A stretch of 64,000 nt of DNA from Sulfolobales archaeon (GTDB taxonomy: Archaea > Thermoproteota > Thermoprotei_A > Sulfolobales > NBVN01). Each line of letters opens with the position of its first letter. Position 1 is the first letter of the stretch. Below, in pieces: positions 9,119 through 18,550 of the stretch. Below the pieces are notes generated by a model. The model saw nothing but the letters and a program-made list of their open reading frames with translations. It did no database searches and was not told where the DNA came from. The translations under genes were made by a program, and so were the position numbers. The DNA is taken from positions 1 through 64,000 of the forward strand of contig JAOAKQ010000003.1 in assembly GCA_026419835.1 (NCBI GenBank), written 5' to 3'.

Positions 9119-9613
9119 GTGTCGACACTGGAATCCCGAGTTGGCGGGGAGTTGGTAAAGCACTTCCTAGAGCTAGCTGACCTAGAGGTAAGATACTCCG
9201 CAGAGCTCAGAGCTCTCTCGGAGAGACTTAGGCACCCAGTTCTTAAAGCTCTCTTCAACGCCATAGCTGGAGACTCAATTAAACACAGCCAGATCTACAG
9301 AGCTATCGTAGACCTACTGACATCTGTACATCCACTGCTATCAGACCGGGACGTTGAAGATGTTGCGGGGGTTATTTCAAAGCATATACGTACCGAGAGC
9401 GCTATGATTGAGGAAACGAAGAAGCTTCTCGACAGGGTAACCGATCCGAGAGTCCGGATACTGATATCGGCAGTACACTCAGATGAAGTAACCCACCACA
9501 GCATTCTCGTAAGTATTGAGAGAAACATAGCTAGGAAGGAGGTCTTCACAGAGGAGGAGTTCTGGAACCAGGTTTGGAGAGATAGTCCGTGGCACGGAGC
9601 CCCGGGAGGGTAG
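9119..9613 (+). CDS. Ferritin-like (rubrerythrin-type) di-iron protein
   Basis: A 164-residue, almost all-helical protein. Candidate metal ligands are spaced as in a four-helix ferritin-like fold: Glu in LADLEVRYSAEL, a 'DSIKHSQIYR' motif (E/D-x-x-H type) in helix 2, Glu in RTESAMIEE in helix 3 and 'DEVTHHSIL' in helix 4. Such proteins bind a di-iron centre and act in oxygen or peroxide handling; no rubredoxin domain is present. The GTG at 9119 is supported by the TATA box about 26 nt upstream. The gene stands alone. The substrate is unknown, and the call rests on the E-x-x-H pattern. Confidence 0.65.
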   Translation: MSTLESRVGGELVKHFLELADLEVRYSAELRALSERLRHPVLKALFNAIAGDSIKHSQIYRAIVDLLTSVHPLLSDRDVEDVAGVISKHIRTESAMIEETKKLLDRVTDPRVRILISAVHSDEVTHHSILVSIERNIARKEVFTEEEFWNQVWRDSPWHGAPGG

Positions 9614-9647
9614 GAGCGGTAGGTCTAGCTCGGCGTGCTGTGAGTAG

Positions 9648-10199
9648 CTATAGAACGTAGGAACCCGTATTTTTCCGCACTGCTGCGTCATTTTCTAGTT
9701 CGTAGATAACTACCGTAACCGTCCTAGAGACTACTCTGAGTTCAGCAAAAGAAGGAACTCCGCTACCACCCCCACCACCCCAAACACCGGTAACACTCCC
9801 GGGGTTTACGTGCAGAACTCCACTCTTATCGTAAACTAGGAATGGGCTGTGGGTGTGCCCGGATACCAGCAGTTTAACTCCGAGAGCACTGGCGACTCTA
9901 GTAAGCGCAGCTACGTTACCTCTAGGATACACTCTATCTCCGTGCACGACCCCCACCTCAACTCCTTCAACGGATACCTTAACGTACCTGGGTAGCTTTA
10001 GGTAGTCCATATTTCCTCTGACAACGTATAGTTCGCTACTCACATGCTTTCTAAGGAATTCAATCAGCTCCTCATCGACAACGTCGCCAGCGTGTATCGC
10101 CGCGTCGAACTCCTCGGTAAGTAAGTACCGCTCTACCGGCTTAGGTAGCCAGTCAACTCTCTCAGGTATGTGAGAATCCGATAGCACTAGCACTCTCAT
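9648..10199 (-). CDS. YfcE/MJ0936-type metallophosphoesterase
   Basis: A 183-residue calcineurin-like phosphodiesterase with all the family metal motifs: SDSHIPE (8-14), HAGDVVDEE (36-44), VRGNMDY (GN[H/D], 59-65), VVHGDRV and SGHTHSPF. MJ0936 and YfcE, the small members it resembles, hydrolyse phosphodiesters in vitro; the eukaryotic Vps29 has the same fold. A glycine-rich loop (GVWGGGGGSGV) near residue 140 is unusual. The product is likely cytosolic. It lies 34 bp downstream of the S58 peptidase gene on the same strand and may be cotranscribed. The physiological substrate is unknown. Confidence 0.85.
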   Translation of the reverse strand: MRVLVLSDSHIPERVDWLPKPVERYLLTEEFDAAIHAGDVVDEELIEFLRKHVSSELYVVRGNMDYLKLPRYVKVSVEGVEVGVVHGDRVYPRGNVAALTRVASALGVKLLVSGHTHSPFLVYDKSGVLHVNPGSVTGVWGGGGGSGVPSFAELRVVSRTVTVVIYELENDAAVRKNTGSYVL

Positions 10200-10233
10200 C
10201 GCGGTTCTCTGCTCTGGAACTTAAAAAACCTCT

Positions 10234-11346
10234 TCAAGAACTACCTGAGCGGTTTGTGGAAGCCGCTCCATGCTTTTCGACGAGCTCGACTACTCTGTCT
10301 ACGGGAATTTGATGTACGACACGCCCATCTCTACCATCCATCGTAGTTGAGTTGAACATGGAGTTCAGTACCGCTTCTTCAACAGCTTCAACAACACCTC
10401 TAAAGAAGTTGTTGAGCTCTTCATCTGGGAGTGCCGAGAAGCTAGCGAGCTCCCTAGCACCGTGCCTAACTCTGAAAGCGGTGGTGAAAGCGACAACAAC
10501 CTCACCACTACCGTGGTACACGTACCCACCTACTCTAGCTAGCCCAGACTGAACCCTCCTAGCAACTCTTCTCAACTGCCTAGAAGTTAGCGGTGCGTTA
10601 GTAGCTACAACTACGTTAATAGAGCCGCTCCCCCCACTATGAGTAGAGCCCTTCAGAAACTTCCCTACGGGCACGCCGCCTACGATCAGGTCCTCCAATC
10701 TACCGAAGTTTGACTGAACTAGAACGCCAACTACGTAAGATCCTAGAGCTGTCGGCACAATGCGCGACGAGGTGCCTACACCTCCCTTAAAACCGAACGC
10801 TATAGTCCCGGTGCCAGCCCCCACGGAACCTTCTTCGAAGTCTTCGCTAGCTCTACGCAGAGCCTCTAGAACGTGGTGCTGCTTTACGTGTCTTCCCTGA
10901 ATATCGTTTAGATACCCGTCGTTACACTCTAGAACTACTGGATTTACGGTCGGGGCTGTAATTCCTATCTCCGGGTTACTCCTAATCGAGTACTCTATCA
11001 GTCCATCAGCCACTAGACCGACGTTCAGCGTGTTCGTAAGAGCTATGGGACTCTCAATAACTCCCAGCTCCTCGACCTGAACTAAGCCCACGGCCTTGGT
11101 GAAGCCGTTAATTACGTGGGCCGCTGACACGACCTTCTCCCTATATAGATTGCCGCCGTGCGGAACTACTACAGTCACACCAGTTCTAACCGGGCCCTTC
11201 CCGGGGATTAGGGGTCCTTTACCGTCAACTAGAGTTGTGTGACCTACATGAACACCTGCTACATCAGATATAGAGTTCCTGGGTCCGGGCCTCAATTTCC
11301 AGTAGCTCAACTCTAGAAGATCTCTAACTCTAGGCAGCGAGTTCAC
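10234..11346 (-). CDS. P1/DmpA-family aminopeptidase (peptidase family S58)
   Basis: A 370-residue N-terminal nucleophile hydrolase of the L-aminopeptidase/D-esterase group. The start region RPGPRNSISDVAGVHVGHTTL is diagnostic. The autocleavage site is visible as Gly241-Ser242 in GGSGSINVVVATNAPL, Ser242 becoming the N-terminal nucleophile of the small subunit; conserved Asn residues occur in ALTNTLNVG. These enzymes release N-terminal residues from small peptides, and some act on beta-peptides. No signal peptide is visible, so the enzyme is probably cytosolic. The start is at 11346, downstream of a TATA-like tataaaag near 11371-11378 on the minus strand. Confidence 0.9.
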   Translation of the reverse strand: MNSLPRVRDLLELSYWKLRPGPRNSISDVAGVHVGHTTLVDGKGPLIPGKGPVRTGVTVVVPHGGNLYREKVVSAAHVINGFTKAVGLVQVEELGVIESPIALTNTLNVGLVADGLIEYSIRSNPEIGITAPTVNPVVLECNDGYLNDIQGRHVKQHHVLEALRRASEDFEEGSVGAGTGTIAFGFKGGVGTSSRIVPTALGSYVVGVLVQSNFGRLEDLIVGGVPVGKFLKGSTHSGGSGSINVVVATNAPLTSRQLRRVARRVQSGLARVGGYVYHGSGEVVVAFTTAFRVRHGARELASFSALPDEELNNFFRGVVEAVEEAVLNSMFNSTTMDGRDGRVVHQIPVDRVVELVEKHGAASTNRSGSS

Positions 11347-11440
11347 CTACGTACTACTGCGAGAGCTTCTATAAAAGAAATCAGCTGAAACCCGCTGACT
11401 GCGGAGACACTGCCTCTACGCGGTGATCTAGAGAAGCATG

Positions 11441-14377
11441 TCACTGGGCTGAACGAGCAACATATATTCCAGGCTTAAGCGGGGACGCCCTACTCTTTCT
11501 TCCACCTAGATCAGGTGCGCCGGGGTCTGCGGCTCTGTACACTACGAATTCCTTCAGCCCTAGCTTCGACGCTATGAGTCCTCCGTACTTGGACAGTATT
11601 TCAAATTCATCGATCTCCTTGAAGGTGTTTAAGTACTTGAGAACGGTGCTCGAGCCTATGTAGTTCACGGCTTCGTAGACGGATTTAACGACTCTATCTG
11701 GCTGTCTAATACCCGCTCTAGCTAGTTCGCGAGAGAGCTTTCTGATAGCTTCACTCATATCGGTACCTAGCGCTACGTCCTCAGCGACCTTCTCAACTAC
11801 CCAAGATAGCTCTCTACTAGACGTATACGCAACCACAGCATCTCCGCTAACAACCTCTAGAACCGACTTTACGTCCTCGATAACTAGGTCTACGTACTTT
11901 TGCTCGAACTCGAACGCAGCGTCTCTAGCTAGGAGCTCTCTATCGATGGTGGACTTCGCTACGTAGCCCCGGCCCCCTAGGAGTTCCCACAGTTCTTCAG
12001 CTAGGAACGGTGTGTAGGGGGACATGAGCTTTACCCAGGTAGCTACGTAGTCCACGGCCGCCTTTCCAGGTATCTTGGACCACCTTAAGTACGTCTCCAG
12101 GTCCTCCAGCATCCTAACGTAGACTCTAATAGCGGCAGCTCTAACTCTAGCGTTCTCGAGCTCCTCTACGTAGCTCGCTACGTGCGTAGCGAGAGTCTTC
12201 CTCAGCCAAGTATCTGAATCTCTATCTCCGTCTCCACCTACTCTATTTAGCACCTCCCTGATGGTGTTGTAGATCTTCATAAGCTGCCTAGCGGCTGAGA
12301 GCACCGCCTCCTCACTTAGGTCCAGGTCCTGCTCTACTTCAGCACTAAGAGCTAGTCCTAGGCGGAGTGCGTCCGGCGAGTACGCGTCTATGAGGTTGCC
12401 TAGGAGCTTAACGTTTCCTCTAGACTTAGACATCTTAGCTCCTTCAACTAGGACCCAGCCGTTGACTACTATCTGCCTAGGCCAGAGCTCTCTCGGGAAT
12501 ATAGCTACGTGGTTGAATATGAAGAAGGTTAGGTGGTTGGGTATGAGGTCCTTACCGCTATTTCTAGAGTCCAGCGGGTACCAGTACAGGAACTCTCTTC
12601 TCAGCGACTCCAGGTCCTCGATGCCGATGCCGGCTCTAGAGGCAACTTCCTCAGCGCTCCCTAGACCTAGGAACACGTAGTCCCAGAAGTAGTCCCCCAG
12701 CTTATCCGCTCTCATCCTGAGCTTCCTGATCTTGTGTATGACCGTGTAGAAAGCCATGTATATAGTTGAGTCGCTCAAAGCCTCCACAACCCAGCCCGGA
12801 GCCCACGGTAGCTCAGTGCCCAACCCCCTAGTCCTGGCACAAGCTCTCTCCCTGAGCCAGTCTATGGTCGCTTCAATACCTCTCCCAGCTTCCCCGGGAA
12901 CTACCTTCATACTTCTGAGAGCTTCTCTAGCGAGATTCTTCCACCCGGAGTTCCCGTAGTCTATGAACCACTGGTTCTCGAGTACCTTCACAACGACCTC
13001 AGTACCGCACCGACACCTAACCGGGGCATTCATTACTTCGTACATGGAGTCGTAGGCACCTACCTCCCTAAGCAGCGCCTTGATGGCCTCTCTAGCTTCT
13101 CGAACGCTTCTTCCGAGTACGTACTTCTCTAAGTGGCTCAGCACTCTAGCATCCCTACTTACTACGTAGGCCGCGGCATCGGGTCTAAAGACGCCGCGCT
13201 CGAACTCGTCTAGGTAGACCTTCTTAGTAGCTTCGTCTAGGAGCTCGAAATCGCTCTGACTTTCAACACCCAGCCGCTCAACGATATCTCTCGCCGGTAT
13301 CTCGCTGTAGCCTGAAACGTGAATCAGCGGCTTAGGTATTAGCTCCCTAGTCCATAGACCCCCCAGATACTTCTCCACGTAGTCTCGGAGAGCTGCGTAA
13401 TCGTACGGTGCGTGAGCTGGTACGGACATAACTAAGCCCGTACCGAACTTCGGGTTCACGAACGATGCCGGTAGAACTCTAGTTCTCTCCCCGGTAATCG
13501 GGTTCACGAACTCTCTGCTAACGAATGCGTCCCCCCTCACCTCCTCTAAAACCTCTACGTTCTTCAACTGATGCCTTAGCTTCGCGACGGCATCGCACGA
13601 AACGACCCAGACCTCGCCGTTAACTCGAGATACGCAGTACCTGGCGTCCGGGTTTATCCAGAGGTTTGTTACCCCTAGGACCGTCTCCGGTCTTAGAGTG
13701 GCGACCGGGTACCTAACTCCGCGCTCATCGGTGAACTTTATTACGGTTAGCTCGCCGACCTCAGGCTCGACATCCCCCTCGGTATCGTGCATACTTACCG
13801 GCATGCCGTGCCTCGGGCACCAGCCAACTGGGTACGTCCCCTTTACGAGTAAGCCCTTACTCAGAAGCTTGGTGAACTGCCACCTTATGAAGGACTTGTA
13901 CTCGGGGTCCACCGTAGTGAACTCCCTTCTCCAGTCTATGCTTAGACCGTACTTCCTCATCACCGCCTTGGAGAGTTCGTGGAAGTACCTAGCGTAGGTT
14001 ACCGGGTCTCTCAGCGTTTTCAGAATCTCCACGTCGACTCCGAATACCTTAGACATAGACTCGAGCTCCTTGATGTTGTTCTCCAGTATGGCCTCCACTC
14101 TAACCAGCACCGGGGTCCCGGTGTAGTGGAAGCCCATCGGGAAGAGGGTGTTGTAACCCAGCAACCGCTTAAACCTAGCTAGCACGTCCGCTATGAGGTA
14201 GGTTCTCCCGTGGCCTACGTGAATCGGTGCGTTTGGGTACATGTACGCTGCCGTTATGAAGTACTTAGGCACGCCGTCCTGAGGGTCCGCTTCGAAGACC
14301 CCGTCTTTCTCGTATAGACTCGTCCACTTCTCAGCTACGTTCTTCAAGAACGCTATGAACTCGTCCACAGCACTCAC
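11441..14377 (-). CDS. leuS: Leucyl-tRNA synthetase, archaeal type
   Basis: Charges tRNA-Leu. At 978 residues it has the archaeal/eukaryotic-type length. The class I signature HVGH is at 53-56 (PNAPIHVGHGRTY) and the KMSKS loop (EGAKMSKSRGN) at about residue 648. The CP1 editing domain is present with ATLRPETVLGVTNLW (the conserved T-rich peptide) and the conserved Asp region in VPAHAPYDYAALRDY. The C-terminal anticodon-binding and tail domains follow. It is a single minus-strand gene with a TATA-like element upstream, divergent from thiDN. Two tRNA-Leu substrates are encoded elsewhere in this window. Confidence 0.96.
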   Translation of the reverse strand: MSAVDEFIAFLKNVAEKWTSLYEKDGVFEADPQDGVPKYFITAAYMYPNAPIHVGHGRTYLIADVLARFKRLLGYNTLFPMGFHYTGTPVLVRVEAILENNIKELESMSKVFGVDVEILKTLRDPVTYARYFHELSKAVMRKYGLSIDWRREFTTVDPEYKSFIRWQFTKLLSKGLLVKGTYPVGWCPRHGMPVSMHDTEGDVEPEVGELTVIKFTDERGVRYPVATLRPETVLGVTNLWINPDARYCVSRVNGEVWVVSCDAVAKLRHQLKNVEVLEEVRGDAFVSREFVNPITGERTRVLPASFVNPKFGTGLVMSVPAHAPYDYAALRDYVEKYLGGLWTRELIPKPLIHVSGYSEIPARDIVERLGVESQSDFELLDEATKKVYLDEFERGVFRPDAAAYVVSRDARVLSHLEKYVLGRSVREAREAIKALLREVGAYDSMYEVMNAPVRCRCGTEVVVKVLENQWFIDYGNSGWKNLAREALRSMKVVPGEAGRGIEATIDWLRERACARTRGLGTELPWAPGWVVEALSDSTIYMAFYTVIHKIRKLRMRADKLGDYFWDYVFLGLGSAEEVASRAGIGIEDLESLRREFLYWYPLDSRNSGKDLIPNHLTFFIFNHVAIFPRELWPRQIVVNGWVLVEGAKMSKSRGNVKLLGNLIDAYSPDALRLGLALSAEVEQDLDLSEEAVLSAARQLMKIYNTIREVLNRVGGDGDRDSDTWLRKTLATHVASYVEELENARVRAAAIRVYVRMLEDLETYLRWSKIPGKAAVDYVATWVKLMSPYTPFLAEELWELLGGRGYVAKSTIDRELLARDAAFEFEQKYVDLVIEDVKSVLEVVSGDAVVAYTSSRELSWVVEKVAEDVALGTDMSEAIRKLSRELARAGIRQPDRVVKSVYEAVNYIGSSTVLKYLNTFKEIDEFEILSKYGGLIASKLGLKEFVVYRAADPGAPDLGGRKSRASPLKPGIYVARSAQ

Positions 14378-14508
14378 AGCTCAGCACCGCATATCAAAAA
14401 CCTATTAGTCCGAACCTTATAAAACGTCGAGTAACAGCTCGAAGTTCGAGTACCTACCCACTTACGTAGTTAATAGCGACTACCTAGCCACTACTCGGGG
14501 ACCCAGCG

Positions 14509-15885
14509 GTGAGGTGGGAGCTCCCCGTCGCGATGACTATCGCTGGTGTTGATTCGGGCGGTGGCGCTGGAGTAGCCGCCGACCTCAAGACCTTCGCCGC
14601 TCTAGGAGTTCACGGAACTCTAGCGGTAACGGCTCTAACAGCTCAGAACACCTACTCGGTCATAGGTATTCACGAAGTTCCACCGGACTTCGTGGAGCTG
14701 CAGATTAGGGCTGTGTGGGAGGATATGGGGGTCGACGCGGCTAAGACCGGTATGCTGAGTTCCTCACCGATCATTAGAGCGGTAGTGAAGTCCGTGAAGA
14801 GCTACGGCTTTCCTCTAGTTGTAGACCCGGTTATGGTAGCTAAGAGCGGTGCTAAGCTCCTAGCTGACGAGGCTATCGAAACACTTAAGAAGGAGCTAAT
14901 CCCGGTGGCTAAGGTAGTAACTCCAAATAGATTCGAAGCTGAGATACTCTCCGGAGTTAGAATAGAGAACCTGGAAGATGCTGAAGTAGCCGCTAGAACT
15001 ATAGCTAGAGACCTGGGGATCGAAGCCGTCGTCGTTAAGGGTGGGCACATAGACTCCGGGAGTAGAGCTGTAGACGTGGTCTACGTAGGCGGAGTCGTTA
15101 GGCGCGTAGAAACCGAGAGGGTGGATGGGTGTACCCACGGAACTGGCTGCTCCTTCTCAGCCGCTATAGCTGCCTACCTAGCTAAAGGACTCCCAACGCT
15201 GGACTCCATAGTCGAGGCAAAGAACTTCATCCACACAGCCATCTCGCGCTCGTACAAAGTCGGGAGGGGGTCGTGCCCCGTAAACCCCGCAGCCTACCTA
15301 GAGCTCGATGCCGAGCTCTACAGAGCTCAGAGAGCTCTAGCTGAAGTTCTCGAGAGAATCACCTCAGAACCGCTCTCCCGGAAGCTAGCTGATCTAGTAC
15401 CGGAAGTTCAGTCAAACATAGTCTACTCAGTGCCGAAGTACCTAGCTAGAGGAGTTTCAGATGTTGTAGGTGTTCCGGGTAGAATCGTTAGGTACCTAGG
15501 CAGAGTGAAGGTCTTCAGCTACCCGCAGCCGGGAGCTTCAAGCCACGTTGCTAGACTAGTTCTAGAGGCAATGAAGTACGACCCCGCGATTAGGTCAGCT
15601 ATGAACTTGAGGTACCGCGAGGACTTACTGAAGGCAGCTCGAGAGCTCGGGATGTCCGTTGCTGTAGTGGATAGGAGGGAGGAACCCGAGGAAGTTAAGA
15701 GAGTCGAGGGAGCTTCACTACCTTGGATTGTTAGGAAAGCAGTTGAACAGCTCGGTAAAGTCCCGGATATTTTAGCAGATACCGGCGATATCGGAAAGGA
15801 GCCCATGGTTAGAGTATTCGGGGGAGGTCCTAGTGAGGTGGTGGATAAGGTAGTTAGACTACTCTACAAACTCGGAAACACGTAG
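14509..15885 (+). CDS. thiDN: Bifunctional HMP(-P) kinase / thiamine-phosphate synthase ThiD-ThiN
   Basis: Two thiamine-biosynthesis enzymes in one chain of 458 residues. Residues about 8-265 are ThiD, which phosphorylates hydroxymethylpyrimidine (phosphate): TIAGVDSGGGAGVAADLKTF, VVDPVMVAKSGA, and the anion-hole/catalytic DGCTHGTGCSFSAAIAAYLA. Residues about 275-458 are ThiN, the archaeal thiamine-phosphate synthase unrelated to ThiE (FSYPQPGASSHVAR, MNLRYREDLL, ILADTGDIGKEPMVRVFG). The fusion is common in archaea. thiC is found alone at 52.0 kb, so the pathway genes are dispersed. Start GTG 14509 lies about 40 nt after a TATA-like element. Confidence 0.93.
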   Translation: MRWELPVAMTIAGVDSGGGAGVAADLKTFAALGVHGTLAVTALTAQNTYSVIGIHEVPPDFVELQIRAVWEDMGVDAAKTGMLSSSPIIRAVVKSVKSYGFPLVVDPVMVAKSGAKLLADEAIETLKKELIPVAKVVTPNRFEAEILSGVRIENLEDAEVAARTIARDLGIEAVVVKGGHIDSGSRAVDVVYVGGVVRRVETERVDGCTHGTGCSFSAAIAAYLAKGLPTLDSIVEAKNFIHTAISRSYKVGRGSCPVNPAAYLELDAELYRAQRALAEVLERITSEPLSRKLADLVPEVQSNIVYSVPKYLARGVSDVVGVPGRIVRYLGRVKVFSYPQPGASSHVARLVLEAMKYDPAIRSAMNLRYREDLLKAARELGMSVAVVDRREEPEEVKRVEGASLPWIVRKAVEQLGKVPDILADTGDIGKEPMVRVFGGGPSEVVDKVVRLLYKLGNT

Positions 15886-15889
15886 ACCG

Positions 15890-16369
15890 CTACCTCTCCA
15901 TGTAGTAGGTTCCTCTATAAGGGAGTGCCGACTTTTCGGTAAGCTTTACGTAGACTAGCTGAGCTATCTGAGCTCTAACCCCCAGCTTCACACCGTACTT
16001 GTTTAGTACCGATAGCAGCCCGTACCCCCTCCCCTCGTAGCCCGGGTCCCACACGGCCGTGAATAGAGCTACCCCGGACCTGAGCAGGCTGGAGCGAGGT
16101 ATTGCTAGAGCTACGGAGTCCTCGGGGATCTTAACGTACTCGCAGTACCGCACTACGTAGGTGCCCGCCGGTAGTTCGAAGACCCCCTCATTACTAGGTT
16201 CGACCCTCACGTACTGCGGAATGCTCTTACCTTCGAGCACTACCTCCCCCGGACCGACCAGCTCGAAGACTTCGCAGAGCGTTAGCTTTACCCCGGCGCA
16301 GTCGAGCTGATCTGCGCGGAAGCCGAGTTCTAGTAGCGCTTGAGGAGGTAGGGCCACGCACTTCACCAT
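15890..16369 (-). CDS. dCTP deaminase/dUTPase-family protein
   Basis: A 159-residue trimeric dUTPase-fold protein. Motifs seen: 'AIPRSSLLRSG' (motif 2, with the Arg-Ser-Ser that grips phosphates), 'AVWDPGYEGRGYGLLSV' (motif 3, nucleotide and base pocket) and GVRAQIAQLVYVKL (motif 4). The length fits archaeal Dcd/Dut proteins, whether monofunctional or bifunctional dCTP deaminase-dUTPase; the catalytic Glu-containing motif that separates the two activities cannot be resolved by eye. The role is to keep dUTP low and supply dUMP. The gene is convergent with thiDN (4 bp between stops) and divergent from the Nre gene. Confidence 0.82.
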   Translation of the reverse strand: MVKCVALPPQALLELGFRADQLDCAGVKLTLCEVFELVGPGEVVLEGKSIPQYVRVEPSNEGVFELPAGTYVVRYCEYVKIPEDSVALAIPRSSLLRSGVALFTAVWDPGYEGRGYGLLSVLNKYGVKLGVRAQIAQLVYVKLTEKSALPYRGTYYMER

Positions 16370-16455
16370 CTTAGAGCTCTAGGCTACGGTACGTAAAATC
16401 TCGTACCTACTTCTTGTGCTAATATTAGCTACTCAGTCGTACTCCAAATGGGAAA

Positions 16456-17670
16456 TTGGTAGACGGTAGGCTCTGCGTACTGTGTCGTGGAGGACCTAGT
16501 AGGTTGTGCGGTCTCGAGTACTGCCCAGCTCTAGCTAGAGCGCTATCTCTTCAAGCTCTAAGACCGGTTTCCCGGATCTACTCAAGTAGCTCACCACCGT
16601 CGGTTTACGTAGGGTGGCTGAGGTATCCTGAAGTAACTGCCGCTGCCGGACTCCCCCCGGAGGTCGGGGAGACGTCTATCTACGACTACCCTGAGAAGTG
16701 GCTGGAGCTCTCACTAGACGACGTTCTAAGACTTAGGCTAACGCTAGTTCGCGGTGGAGCGCTAGTTAGAGTTCACGATTTAAGCAACAACTTCGTCAGT
16801 AAGCTAAGAGAGTTATCGATGTCCTCCAAGCCAGTTGATGTGGAGGTTGTCTTCGAGAAGAGAGTGAGGCCTAGAGCTATCTTAGACGAGAATGTACCGC
16901 CCATGGGCCCCCTAGCCCCAGTTAGAAGGCTAGACATAGGGTCGAATCCTTACGTAAGTAGGTACGTGGAGAAAGTGCATGGAGATGTAGATCTAGGGGC
17001 TAAGAAAGCCGTCCTCTACCTCTACAAGTCGTCCGTACCCATATCTACTATCGCGAGAATACTCTCCACCGGGTCCGTTGGAAAGCTGTGGAGAAGAAAG
17101 CTAGTACCAACTAGGTGGGCCATAACGGCGGTAGACTCAGCAATATCGGAAGCACTCGTAAGGGAGCTCGTCGATAAACCACCGATAAATGAGATAAGAC
17201 TGTACACCAACGCAAGAAGCGGAAATCTCTTCGTAGTCGTTCTCCTACCAACTCGCTGGATGTTCGAGTGGATCGAAGCTTGGTTCCCCGGGTCTACCTG
17301 GAATGCCTTCGGTGAAGAAGTTGTTATCGAGGGCGACTGGGAGCTGACGAGTAGAAGAGAGAAGTACCCGTCTATCGGCGGCTGCTACTACGCTTCGAGA
17401 TTGGCCGTCGCCGAGTACTTAAGTAGGCTGGGTAGGCAGGCAGGGGCCGTTCTATACAGGGAGATATACCCGAGCTTCAACATCCCGATAGGTGTTTGGT
17501 TTGTTAGAGAGATGGTTAGAGCTACGCTGAGCAGACCGTGCAGAGTGTACAGCAATCTCGGCGACCTCCTCGCAGACCTTAAGGACGTGGCTAGAGTCCC
17601 GGTAGAGCGAATCGTGGAGAAGTCGAGAATACTGAATCTCCTAGTTAGAGGTAGGAGACTCCTTGACTAG
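16456..17670 (+). CDS. Nre family DNA-repair protein
   Basis: A 404-residue archaeal Nre protein; NreA-type proteins act in repair of DNA damage and can bind PCNA. The N-terminus carries a zinc-finger-like cluster (CVLCRGGPSRLCGLEYC). It is followed by the conserved SSPPSVYVGWLRYPEV, an IYDYPEKW segment, and later VPTRWAITAVDSAIS, LLPTRWMFEW and GGCYYASRLAVAEYL, all typical of the two Nre domains. No clear C-terminal PIP box is seen. The start is TTG 16456. The gene overlaps the downstream radical SAM gene by 8 bp, so the two are coupled, which is interesting given the SplB-like nature of the partner. Confidence 0.85.
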   Translation: MVDGRLCVLCRGGPSRLCGLEYCPALARALSLQALRPVSRIYSSSSPPSVYVGWLRYPEVTAAAGLPPEVGETSIYDYPEKWLELSLDDVLRLRLTLVRGGALVRVHDLSNNFVSKLRELSMSSKPVDVEVVFEKRVRPRAILDENVPPMGPLAPVRRLDIGSNPYVSRYVEKVHGDVDLGAKKAVLYLYKSSVPISTIARILSTGSVGKLWRRKLVPTRWAITAVDSAISEALVRELVDKPPINEIRLYTNARSGNLFVVVLLPTRWMFEWIEAWFPGSTWNAFGEEVVIEGDWELTSRREKYPSIGGCYYASRLAVAEYLSRLGRQAGAVLYREIYPSFNIPIGVWFVREMVRATLSRPCRVYSNLGDLLADLKDVARVPVERIVEKSRILNLLVRGRRLLD

Positions 17671-18550
17671 CTGCCCGAGAGTGAGAGTTGGGAGCGCTCT
17701 ATCGAGGTCGGGTCTTCCAGACCTAGACTACTCCCTGAATCCGTACGTCGGCTGTCGTCATGGATGCCTATACTGCTATGCGAGAGAGTACGTAAGATAT
17801 GGAGAGGTAGTTGATAGGTGGGGTTCTCTAGTACTAGTTAAGGAGAACCTGGTAGAGCTTCTAGATAGAGAAGCGAGGAAGCTCAAGCCGGGAGTGGTCG
17901 GCATCTCAACAATTACAGACCCGTACCAACCAGTGGAGGTGGGCGAGAAGCTAACCCGAAAGTCTATTGAGGTACTGCTCAAGCGCGGTTTCGCTGTCAG
18001 CATTCAAACCAAGTCGACCCTAGTTCTAAGAGACCTAGACCTACTCACTAGCCGTAGGGAAGCTGTCGATGTAGGCTTTACGATTATAACGGCCGATCCA
18101 TCTACTTCTTCACTGCTAGAACCCGGCGCTCCGCGACCGGCGCAGAGAGCTGAAGCCCTGCGCACTATCTCTAGTACTGGAGTGAAGACGTGGCTTTTCT
18201 ACGGACCCGTAATTCCGGGATTGAACGATAGCGCGGAGTCTTTTAGAGGGGTCCTGGAGTTAGTTGGTAACTGCGTAGAGCTTGTCTTTGTAGATAAGCT
18301 GAGAATTACTCCGAGAGTTAGGATTTCCCTTAGCTCCGCGCTAGAGAACTTCGAGAAGATCTCGTCCACGGTTCGAGACCGCTACTGGTGGTCTAGAGTC
18401 GTGAATTCCTTCAGTGAGGTATGCGCGAAGCTCGGGGTTAGGTGCGTGGCGTCTATAGCTGAGCCACTAGCCGGAGGCGGTAGAGTGCTGAACTTGAGTA
18501 GCTTCCGCGGGAAGCGGCTACTTAATGTGGAGAGGTCTTCCCAGGGCTAG
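17663..18550 (+). CDS. SplB-like radical SAM protein (COG1533), coupled to Nre
   Basis: A 295-residue radical SAM enzyme. The cluster motif CRHGCLYCYAR (Cys at x3-x2 spacing) binds the 4Fe-4S cluster that cleaves S-adenosylmethionine. The rest follows the spore-photoproduct-lyase-like family: SYLNPYVGC-type lead-in, GISTITDPYQPVE, QTKSTLVLRD, LEPGAPRPAQRAEALR. True SplB repairs thymine dimers; most archaeal relatives are uncharacterised. It overlaps the Nre repair gene by 8 bp if TTG 17663 is used (GTG 17681 is the alternative), suggesting a DNA-damage role by context. Its 3' end overlaps the convergent flavoprotein gene by 33 bp. A second family member is at 53.8 kb. Confidence 0.85.
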   Translation: MTSCPRVRVGSALSRSGLPDLDYSLNPYVGCRHGCLYCYAREYVRYGEVVDRWGSLVLVKENLVELLDREARKLKPGVVGISTITDPYQPVEVGEKLTRKSIEVLLKRGFAVSIQTKSTLVLRDLDLLTSRREAVDVGFTIITADPSTSSLLEPGAPRPAQRAEALRTISSTGVKTWLFYGPVIPGLNDSAESFRGVLELVGNCVELVFVDKLRITPRVRISLSSALENFEKISSTVRDRYWWSRVVNSFSEVCAKLGVRCVASIAEPLAGGGRVLNLSSFRGKRLLNVERSSQG

